Shown here piece after piece: positions 19,398-28,104 of a stretch of DNA of 30,819 nucleotides. Source of the stretch: Chara braunii (Eukaryota; Streptophyta; Charophyceae; Charales; Characeae); NCBI GenBank assembly GCA_003427395.1, contig BFEA01000389.1, positions 1,405,998 to 1,436,816 on the forward strand. Reading direction: 5' to 3'. The notes under the pieces are model-generated. The model ran no database searches, was not told the DNA's origin, and saw only the letters and a program-made list of their open reading frames with translations. The translations under genes and the position numbers were made by a program. Every line of letters begins with the position of its first letter. Position 1 is the stretch's first letter.

Positions 19398-21044
19398 CTA
19401 GAGAGCAGCGGAGCGGAAGGGAACACCACGGACTATGCAGAGGTGCTTGCCACAATATATGCACAAACTGCAGATATGGTGGGTGATGCTCATGATACAG
19501 AGAATGATGCAGGAGGGAACATTTGTGAGGCAGAGAAGGTCGGGGAAGAGAGAGTCTCAGAGGCGAATCATGTGGGAAGAAGGGAATCTCTCACAGGATG
19601 TGTTGTTAGAGATGAAAATGTGATGAGGACATCGGCAGGGGAACAATACTCATATGACATCAATTGGGTGTCGGATCGTGTTCAACCAGGTATTGTTGAA
19701 GGCGCACTGTGCTTTGCGTTCAAGGTGGATGGCATGTGGTTTCCATTTCCAGCCCACACGAAAATTACATGGTGAAAAATAACTCTGTTAGTTTTGTATG
19801 ACAGAGTATTAAGGTTAAACGATGGGGCAACGACACAGGAGAATGGGGGATATACATTAGAAATGTGGTGTGTTCTGGAGGCATAGGGGGGTTTCCGACT
19901 GAACGATTTTTTGTATGACACTTTTGATTGCGGACAACCATGGGTGATTGGTGGCAAGCAAGCGACAAGGAGTATGACATTCCAGGAGAGTGACACAAGG
20001 AAGGATCCCCGATGGGGTTGGGTACCGTGCACGATCCCATTGCCATATGGCCGTGTGAGGATAATGGTGCGTGATGCGATGAGAAATGTATGGAACACAC
20101 ATTACGTGAATGACAACTTCTCCTTCAGGCATCTGGACAGGGAGGTTACAGAAAAGGAGGAAGAGGCAATAGCATGTCGTTTCCATACTGCTGGCTGCTT
20201 CGTCCCGCCACTTCGGAACCCTGTGGAGTTAGACGTGGTTGAAGGCAAAGTGTTCAGTGGTGACGATTGTATCATACACTCGCAAGCAAGAGGGAAAAAA
20301 GCCACGTTTCATGGAATATGCATGGAGATATGGGACCATGTGGCGACGAGGGAGGACGTTCAGTCTGCAACGGACATCAGGGCCCATGTGATCCCGGAAG
20401 GACAGCTGCAGCAACATATGGCCCTTGAATAGTATGGCTATCGTGTCAATTGGGTCCCTGGATGTTTTCATCCTGCAATTGTCGATGGCAAAGTCACGCT
20501 GGCAGCACGACTACAATCAGGGCACTGGCTCCCATTGGTTTGGATGCACGCAGGCGTTGTGAAGCATTGGCAGTTCCTTGTGGTTGTGGCACGTGTCTCC
20601 ATTTTTAATGCACATGTGAAGGACCACATGTTTGTGGTTGAACATGCAAAGCATTGCTGTGAGAAGATCAGGGAGGAGGACCGTCAGATGGTATGTATGG
20701 GATATGGCTCCATGGCTAACCAAGTGATGTGGTCCATGGTCGAGGAGAGGGGGCAGGGCCAACATAAGGGCGACATGCTGAACAGATACATGGTTGACAT
20801 TCGCCGCAAGCACGGGTGCACGATAGTTCTTGGTTGGGTCCCCATCGTCTATCCCATAACATTTGAGTATGGTGGACACGTCCGCATGAGATTCAGAGAC
20901 CCGCTTAGTGTGTCTTTCCATCTGACCTACTCAGATGGACTGCTGAGAGATATTGTGTATGTGGCAGACGATGGCTTAGGCGGTGCATCACAGCCACGCA
21001 AGAGGGACAGAGCAGCGACAAGACATCTCTCATTTGTCTTCTGA
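19398..21044 (+). pseudogene. Unrecognised repeat-module protein, interrupted by stops
   Basis: One plus-strand frame is coding-like for about 1.65 kb, broken only by TGA (19773-19775), TAG (19884-19886) and TAG (20430-20432), and closing at TGA 21042-21044. Composition and recurring motifs carry across each stop. Four anchors recur: NWVSDRVQPGIVEG (about 19662), GWVPCTIPLPYG (about 20014), NWVPGCFHPAIVDG (about 20446) and GWVPIVYPITFEYG (about 20832). The first and third resemble each other, as do the second and fourth, suggesting a tandem duplication of a two-part unit of about 265 residues. The N-terminal part (19443-19640) is acidic and glycine-rich. No family is recognised. It lies directly upstream of the H3-like ORF on the same strand in a different frame. 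It could be a decayed gene, a set of exons, or a mobile-element accessory gene. Confidence 0.5.
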
Positions 21045-21126
21045 GGTGGAGGGCCCATGTGATCCTCGTAACGACAGGGGGTGCTCTGCAGCACAAGCTG
21101 ACATAGGCGGGCCGAGCAATGTGGGG

Positions 21127-21573
21127 ATGTCACAGAGTCCGAGGAAGATGAAGAAGTGCGCGTCCGGACCGCCACATGCACGGACGGCCTCCGCCAAAAA
21201 GAAAGTGAATCAGAAGGCGGGACCAACGACTGGTGAGACAAGAGGTGCACCAACTCGAACTCCCAAACGCCGCCGACGACCGGGGATGGTAACTTTGACA
21301 AAAATCAGAAAGCTGCAACGATCGACTGACCTTTGCTTGGCTTTCAGACCATTCATGCGGCTCGTGCGCGAGATTGAGGAGAAGGACATCGCTCCGGATA
21401 TGAGTGTCAGGTTTCAGATGACTGTTGTACGTGCGTTGATGGAGGCTGCCGAAGCTTATCTGGTCGCCAATTTCGAGAACACAAACGAGGTGGCCATCCA
21501 TTCGAAGAGGGTGACAATCCAGCTCAGGGACATGAGACTGGTTGATAGGTTATCGAAGCCTCGTTGGGTATAG
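21127..21573 (+). CDS. Divergent histone H3, CENH3/CENP-A-like
   Basis: An intronless 148-codon ORF starting at an ATG. Residues 54-148 form a histone H3 fold: RRRRPGMVTLTKIRKLQRST (alpha-N), FMRLVREI (alpha-1), VRALMEAAEAYLVANFENTN then AIHSKRVTI (alpha-2 to loop 2), and RDMRLVDRL (alpha-3). Canonical H3 has RPGTVALREIR, FQRLVREI and EAYLVGLFEDTN at these places. The region between alpha-1 and alpha-2 (EEKDIAPDMSVRFQ) is about three residues longer than in canonical H3 and the same length as in plant CENH3, with EAAEA as in CENP-A/CENH3. The 53-residue tail is basic (MSQSPRKMKKCASG...) and lacks the ARTKQTARKS and KAARKSAP sites. H3 pairs with H4 in the nucleosome, and CENH3 marks centromeres. 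The frame stays open upstream to 20983 without another ATG, so a longer or fused product is possible. It may be a functional variant, a retrocopy or a captured gene. Confidence 0.8.
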   Translation: MSQSPRKMKKCASGPPHARTASAKKKVNQKAGPTTGETRGAPTRTPKRRRRPGMVTLTKIRKLQRSTDLCLAFRPFMRLVREIEEKDIAPDMSVRFQMTVVRALMEAAEAYLVANFENTNEVAIHSKRVTIQLRDMRLVDRLSKPRWV

Positions 21574-21732
21574 AAATATCAAGGTATGTTGGACGAGAAG
21601 ATGAGAAATGAGGAGAGACAACAACGGATGGAGGTCAGACAGGCGGATAGAGATGGCAGCAGAGCAGGGGCAACGAAGAGGAAAGTGTCAGGCAAAGGCA
21701 ACGCACAGAAAAAAAAGGCAAAGCAGAGGTGA
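21574..21732 (+). other. In-frame basic extension after the H3-like stop
   Basis: After the TAG at 21571-21573 the same frame stays open for 52 codons to TGA 21730-21732. It encodes a charged helix-like part (MLDEKMRNEERQQRMEVRQA) and then two lysine/arginine clusters (TKRKVSGKGNAQKKKAKQR) resembling nuclear localisation signals. An AAG|GTATGT sequence at 21582-21589 looks like a splice donor. It may be the remains of a longer C-terminus cut by a stop, or coincidental purine-rich DNA. Confidence 0.4.
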
Positions 21733-21938
21733 TACAGCCAAAAATAGCAATTCACAGGCATTGTACTATAGAAGGTGAGCCAAACAACGGTATGTACTGC
21801 AGAAAGCATATCATGTCCAATCTAAACCACAATGGTAGTCTTTGCGGTATTAGGTGAAATGATCAACTTAGCACGGTCGTGTCTCACTTCATCTGTGATG
21901 CTCGCTGCTGTACAACTCTGCGCTGCCCGTGCACGATA

Positions 21939-21941
<3 letters not shown>
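21733..21941. other. Spacer, no recognised feature
   Basis: About 200 bp without protein-like sequence or clear repeats. No polyadenylation signal was identified with confidence. Confidence 0.5.
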
Positions 21942-21989
<48 letters not shown>

Positions 21990-22000
21990 TTTAAAACATC

Positions 22001-22049
<49 letters not shown>

Positions 22050-22056
22050 CAGAGAG
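21942..22056. repeat. (TC)n - T12 - (GA)n foldback microsatellite
   Basis: About 20 TC units run into a T tract, then AAAACATC, then about 25 GA units. The two arms are complementary and could form a hairpin of about 40 bp. It gives long shadow reading frames of SLSLSL/RERERE type, which are not genes. Confidence 0.85.
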
Positions 22057-22147
22057 GGTTTACTAGTGGGGGGCATGAAGGTATTGAACGACGACTCTAT
22101 CGATAATTTTGACCCGTAGTAGTGAACTCTATATACATATATATATA

Positions 22148-22179
22148 TTTTTTTTTCTTTCTTTGTTTTTTTTTTTTTT

Positions 22180-22234
<55 letters not shown>

Positions 22235-22245
22235 CTTTCTTTCAT
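22148..22245. repeat. T-rich tract
   Basis: Almost pure T over about 100 bp, with an uninterrupted run of 54 T at 22181-22234. It could be the poly-A tail of a minus-strand retroposon or simple slippage. Confidence 0.8.
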
Positions 22246-23359
22246 TGTTTTAGATCGATCCGGCTTTTATTAGCCTCGAACCTTGAACCCGTCGCTAGTA
22301 GTCTCTACTTAGTAGTCTTAGGCCTTTCAGCCTTCTTGTTTTATCTTTTTCTGCCCTTCTGAAAATCGATATGCGCCTGCAGGTCTATCTTATGTGTGTC
22401 CTAGCCTTGGGTCCCCTTACCATGGGTTTCCATCTACATGCATGTAGATAGATCTTGGTTGTTGGGTCGTAGATGTTTGCTGTTTGGATGGTTGTGCAAG
22501 TCTGCAGGTGCATGCCCATTATCCCTATGGGACTGTACAGTATGTGTGTTTGCTGTTTCCTTGTTTTGGGTCTTGCGGGACTTCATCCCGTGAGCTGTAA
22601 TTTGTACATTTGGTTTGTTAGCTTCAAGCCCGGTTCTCCCTCTTCCACCTCTATACGTGTTTCTCTCTCTCCAACCCTCTTTGTGTCCGTTTGTCTTGTG
22701 TTACGATCCTGACCAATTTCGAAGTATATACTCACCAGAAAGTTTAATGTTGTCCAATTGCAAAAAGAAATTAATGAACTTGAGAGGAGAGAGACGAAAA
22801 AAAGAAGAAGAAGAAGAAGGAAAGAAGAAGAAGATGATATACACCAGCATAAACGAATGAGAAAACTCTTCTTCTTCGCCAATCAATCTCCTCCTTCTTA
22901 TTTCCTTCCCTCTTATCGAAACAAGAAATGTCTCCGTTATGTCGAATGGGTGAACCAGAATCAAAGTCTGTATCCCACTTATACTGCAGGCACAACATGA
23001 GGCCCACCATAGCCATGACCACCCTCCTTCTTCCGCCTCTCACATGCCAACACTCTACGACTACTAGGGCCTTGCCCTGATGTCCATCGGACAACAAAAA
23101 GCAGCTATGTCGCTGCCCCCTTCCGGTCCAACAGACAACACAAAGCAGCTAAGTCGCTGCTCACCGATCCGCCATGCCTGACTCTGCCTCGAGTTTCCTT
23201 GGTGCGGCACTACCCCAACGGGGGCCTCCCAGATGCAGCGCCTAACAAGACGATAAAGATGGTGTCCACCATAACCAGGTAGGTAACTCGCCACTCTCCT
23301 CCCTAGTCCTTTTCTCCCTCCTCCTCCTACCGGTAAACCTTCACCATAGCCAAGGTGGA
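22246..23359. other. Noncoding segment with short repeats
   Basis: No gene was recognised. It contains a small hairpin (CGGGACTTCATCCCG near 22577), a GAA-rich purine tract (about 22790-22835), and a 44-bp tandem duplication with units at 23091 and 23135, each containing GCAGCTA(T/A)GTCGCTGC. A retroposon 3' end is one possibility for the T-rich junction, but no coding remnant supports it. Confidence 0.45.
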
Positions 23360-26300
23360 AGCTCAACCACATACACAAACACAACCACAACGACAACCAC
23401 ATACACATACACAGACATGCACAAACATGCACAGACACATTGTGCCATGCACCCTTCGAGTTGGTTACTGCGTGCCAGACACAGACCACACAGATCCGTT
23501 GCGAGTTGAAATGGCACGCAGTAGCTAACTTGGGAACAGATACACACACATACACAGATACACACAGATACACAGATACACACACATACAAAGACATATA
23601 CACATACACAGACAAAAACACAGACATATACACAGACACATACACAGACACACATACAGCCACATACACAGACATACATACACACAACCACACAAACACA
23701 TACACTGGGCTACTTACACAAACACAAGCACATACACAGACACAACCACATACACAGACACATACACAAACATGCACAGGCATGCACAGAAAAAAGCAGG
23801 TATGCACCATTCGAGTTGGCTACTGCGTGCCAGACACAGACCATACAAGCTAGTTGCGAGTTCAAATGGCATGCAGTAGCTAACTTGGGAACAGATACAC
23901 ACAGATACGCAGATACACACACATACAAAGACATATACACATACACAGATAAAAACACAGACACATACACAGACACACATACAGCCACATACACAAACAT
24001 ACATACACACAGCCACACAAACACATACACTCAGCCACATACGCAGACACAACCACATACACATACACATACACATACACAGACATGCACAAACATGCAC
24101 AAACACAAAGCAGCCATGCACCCTTTGAGTTGGCTACTGCGTGCCAGACACAGACCACACAGGTCCGTTGCGAGTTCAAATGACACGCAGTAGCTAACTT
24201 GGGAACAGACACGAAGACATATACACAGGTACACACACATACACAGATACACAGACATACAAAGAGATTGGACACAGACACAGACAAAAATACAGACACA
24301 TACACAGACACACATACACAAACACACATGTTGGGTACATACAACGACGTTTACACATACACAAGACAAAAACACAGACACATACACAGACACAGATACA
24401 CATACACAGACACACATACAGCCACATACACAGACAGACATACACATAGTCACACAGACACACACTTAGCCACATACACAGACACAACCACATACACAGA
24501 CACATACACAGACACATACACAAACACATACACAGACGTATACACAGACACATACACAGACACATGCACAGACAGACATGCACAGACAGACATGCACAGG
24601 CACACAAACACAGATACACATACAGCCACACAGACACGTACAGTCAGCCACACAGACACACAGCCACACAGCTACACAGCTACACAGACACATACACTCA
24701 GCCACATACACAGACATGCACAGACACATTGTGCCATGCACCGTTCGAGTTGATTACGGCGTGCCAGACACAGGCCACACAGGTCCGTTGCGAGTTGAAA
24801 TGACACGCAGTAACTAACTTGGGAAGAGATACACACACATACACAGATACACACAGATACACTGATACACACACATACGAAGACATATACACATACATAG
24901 ACAAAAACACAGACACATACACAGACACACATACAGCCACATACACAGACATACACAGATACACACAGACACATACACAGACACATACATAGACACATAC
25001 ACAGATACATGCATAGACACAGATACACAGACACACATGTTGGGTACATACAAAGACATATACACATACACAAGATGAAAACATAGATACACATACACAG
25101 ACACACATACAACCACATACACAGGCAGACATACACACAGCTACACAGACACATACACTCAGTCACATACACAGACACATACACCAAACACATACACAAA
25201 CATGCACAGACATGGTCAGACACATTCTCCCATGCACCCTTCAGGTTGGCTGCTGCGTGCCAAACACAGATCATACACGTCTGTTGCGAGTTCCAATACC
25301 ACACAGTAGCTAACTTGCACACATACATGCATACATGCATACACATGTCGACACATAGACGCCAGACACATACACAGACACATACACAGACACATGCACA
25401 GACAAACATGCACAGACACACATACACAGATACACATACAGCTACACAGACACGTACACTCAGCCACACAGACACATAGCCACACAGCCACACTCAGCCA
25501 CACATCCACACAGACATATACACTCAACCACATACACAGACACAAGCACATACACAGACACATACACAGACATGCATAGACATGCACAGACTGTGACAGA
25601 CACATTGTGCCATGCACTGTTCGAGTTGGCTACTGCGTGCCCGACATAGACCACACAGGTCCGTTGTGAGTTGAAATGGCACGCAATAGCTAACTTGGGG
25701 ACATATACCCACACATACACAGATACACACAGATACACAGATACACACAGATACACAAATACACACACATACAAAGACATATACACATACACAGATAAAA
25801 ACACAGACACATACACAGACACATACACAGACACACATACAACCACATACACAGACAGACATACACACAACCACACAGACACATACACTCAACCACATAC
25901 ACAGATACAACCACATACACAGATACAACCACATACACAGACACATACACAGACATGCATAGACATGCACAGACACAAAGCAGCCATGCACCCTTCAAGT
26001 TGGCTATTGCATGCCAGACACAGACCACACAGGTCCGTTGCGAGTTCAAATGGCACGCAGTAGCTAACTTGGGAACAGACATGCAGACATATACACAGAT
26101 ACACACACATACACAAACATCTACACATACACACACACGCACACACACACATACACAGACACACATACACAGACACACATACACAGACACACATACAGCC
26201 ACATACAGAGACAGACATAAAGACAACCACACAAACACGTACACTCAGCCACATACACAGACACGACCACATACACACACATGCAGAGACATGCACCAAC

Positions 26301-26446
26301 ACAATCTGCCATGCACCCTTCAGGTTGGCTACTGTGTGCCATACATAGATCATACACGTCCATTGCGAGTTCCAATACGGTAACCACGCAGTAGCGAACT
26401 TGCACACAGACATGCACACATGCATACACAGGTTGGGACATAGACG
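23360..26446. repeat. CA-rich satellite field with eight palindromic units
   Basis: About 3.1 kb made of degenerate ACACAGACACATACAC-type repeats. A distinct 90-95-bp unit is inserted in it at 23445, 23805, 24115, 24735, 25231, 25611, 25985 and 26310. Start-to-start spacing is 310-380 bp, except for 620 and 496 bp where a unit may be missing. Each unit has arms like GTTGGCTACTGCGTGCCA and TGGCACGCAGTAGCTAAC, separated by about 35 bp. This makes it a higher-order tandem array. All long reading frames here are repeat shadows. Confidence 0.9.
23445..23537. repeat. Palindromic satellite unit 1
   Basis: First of the eight units. The left arm is at 23460-23477 and the right arm at 23512-23529, about 16 of 18 positions complementary. 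The loop contains GACACAGACCACACAGATCC. The right edge is ACTTGGGAACAGA. Confidence 0.85.
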
Positions 26447-26507
26447 CCACACACACACACACACACACACAGCATCACATATATATACACAGAGATTTGT
26501 ATGAAGG

Positions 26508-26558
<51 letters not shown>
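26447..26558. repeat. (CA)n and (GA)n microsatellites
   Basis: (CA)12 at 26447-26470 and (GA)n at about 26510-26558, closing the satellite field on its right. Confidence 0.85.
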
Positions 26559-26561
<3 letters not shown>

Positions 26562-26668
26562 TTGACATCATTATGTGTTTCTGCTGGCAGAGAGAAGAAG
26601 AGGAACCACACGCATCATGTCCATGTCAGCAGCGCAGGTGTAGACTGCTCTTGCAGACGTGATACAGT

Positions 26669-27127
26669 ATGCAAACTAGGGCGCTCACTACGACGATGAC
26701 ATCATATTTGTCTTTGCTTGAGGACAAAGTGCCGAGGTACTTCATTGTCGGTGTGGATATGAGATCCATGCTGATGGCAAACAGCGAGGGGTGTGTCAAA
26801 GCACAAACACTAGTGCAACGCTTCCGACAGTCACCAGATGTACGTGTGGACAGCGACGTGGAAGACAGTGCATACAGTCTCAAAGGAGTAGTCCAGTGGA
26901 TGTGCAGAGAAGGGATGTGCGAAGAAGGGGATGTAGACATGACAATGCATCAGGAAGAGAGACGTTTAACGGGGGCCCAAATATTCATCGTTTTCGTTGG
27001 CAATTTCAGTGCGAATTTCATCAAAAAAAATAAAAACAAACGATATGAGACCATAGTGCAAACATCAGAAAAGGAAACAGGTGAAAAAGGACAAAACAAA
27101 AAACACAAAAACACTATGAAACCCTAA
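26669..27127 (+). CDS. Unrecognised ORF, 152 codons
   Basis: It is initiated by an ATG just after an in-frame TGA. The first 105 or so residues look protein-like (SLLEDKVPRYFIVGVDMRSM, then an acidic stretch VDSDVEDSAYSL and GVVQWMCREGMCEEGD). The C-terminus (from about 27020) is low-complexity K/N-rich sequence from AT-rich DNA and may not be real coding. No domain was recognised. It lies between the satellite field and the transposase block on the same strand and could be an exon or a gene fragment. Confidence 0.3.
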   Translation: MQTRALTTTMTSYLSLLEDKVPRYFIVGVDMRSMLMANSEGCVKAQTLVQRFRQSPDVRVDSDVEDSAYSLKGVVQWMCREGMCEEGDVDMTMHQEERRLTGAQIFIVFVGNFSANFIKKNKNKRYETIVQTSEKETGEKGQNKKHKNTMKP

Positions 27128-27960
27128 CACAAAAACATTATCCGAGTCAAAATGAAGCATCCAACGAATTCAACGAAATGCCAACTTTTTCATTAATGAT
27201 CCAAACATGTCAAAACTAGACACATGACATATCTTAAAGCATATATATAACACACAAAAAAAAAAACAAGAAAAAAAGCAAAAAATCAGCACAATATGAT
27301 AGTTTCGGTGCAAAATTCGTCGAAAATAACACGCCTGGTTAACCGCTTGTGATAAAAAAGGGGGGAGATAGACACCTGTCGATTTTGCATTCTCTATCAT
27401 TTAACTACTGATTTATTAATTTGTGAAATGTTTTGGAAGTGCTTGCGGAGGTTGGCTAGGGTGCCGAGTTGCAATCATTGTCGCGTGCATATGGAAAAAA
27501 AAACATAACACATACACAAACGCCGTGGATGAAAAGTTAGTCAAAAACACCACGCAAACGTGACTGATGAATATTTTGTCATATCTCCTCTACCACGCAT
27601 CAATCGTTGCCTTTGACTATACGACCATTGCTCTCATGGCACACAAATTATTGTGTCACACGGTTGACTAGAAATCTCTTTCAATTGTAAACACACAGAT
27701 CATTGAATTTGAAAACGAATTTCAGTACTTCCTCTCTTTTTTTCTCTCACACAGAAGAGGATGTGCAACAATGAGACAAAACAACAAAATATGCTTTGCT
27801 ACTTATTATTAAAACGAGCAGAAACAACGTACAAAATGCTAATTAAACTATTGTCCGTACCGCTCTGTTTGTTTTTGGAATGCACACAGTAATCGGAAAG
27901 CGGTGTCCCAAGGTGAAGGGTGTAAGCCGCTAACTTCGCGACAAGCGTGCATCCGCCACA
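27128..27960. other. AT-rich spacer, no gene recognised
   Basis: About 830 bp without a supported reading frame. A segment near 27302 (GTTTCGGTGCAAAATTCGTC) is a diverged echo of 27004 (ATTTCAGTGCGAATTTCATC), suggesting an old local duplication. The far right leads into the TATA-containing sequence. Confidence 0.5.
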
Positions 27961-27988
27961 TATAAAAGAAGTTCAACGGGTATAAAAG
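27961..27988 (+). promoter_or_regulatory. Duplicated TATAAAAG, candidate core promoter
   Basis: TATAAAAG occurs at 27961-27968 and 27981-27988, exactly 20 bp apart within a short imperfect duplication (TATAAAAGAAGTTCAACGGG, then TATAAAAGAGGTGAATCAGG). Both lie upstream of the first ATG of the transposase-like frame (28105), at a distance expected for a promoter with a roughly 100-bp leader. Confidence 0.5.
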
Positions 27989-28104
27989 AGGTGAATCAGG
28001 AAAACACTATTAAAAAATAGACAGCGGTCCAAGGGTGTGCGACAGGCAGACCTTTCATATCTTTACGAACTTTAAACTCACATTGAGCGAGGGCATGCCT
28101 GGTC

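Noticed and set aside
19682-20920. Minus-strand frames of 108-138 codons
   Set aside because: They lie opposite the plus-strand module protein and the motif repeats are visible only on plus. No motif was recognised on minus.
21822-22106. SLSLSL/RERERE frames
   Set aside because: They are direct translations of the (TC)n and (GA)n microsatellites.
22246-22720. LINE 3' end suggested by the T-rich tract and the small CGGGAC...CCCG hairpin
   Set aside because: No RT or endonuclease remnant accompanies it, and the T tract lies on the wrong side for a plus-strand element. It was kept only as an unassigned segment.
23360-26446. CRISPR-like array (regular palindromic units with spacers)
   Set aside because: The intervening DNA is one low-complexity CA-rich repeat, not unique spacers. 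The units are about 95 bp and variable, there are no cas genes, and the context is eukaryotic.
21127-26446. Reading the CENH3-like ORF and the nearby satellite as a centromere
   Set aside because: A CENH3 gene need not lie at the centromere, and the satellite here is only 3 kb. Proximity alone is not evidence.
23360-26450. Many long reading frames on both strands (cysteine/valine-rich or threonine/histidine-rich)
   Set aside because: They are translations of ACACAGACACATAC-type repeats. Every frame of such a repeat stays open, and their composition is purely that of the repeat.
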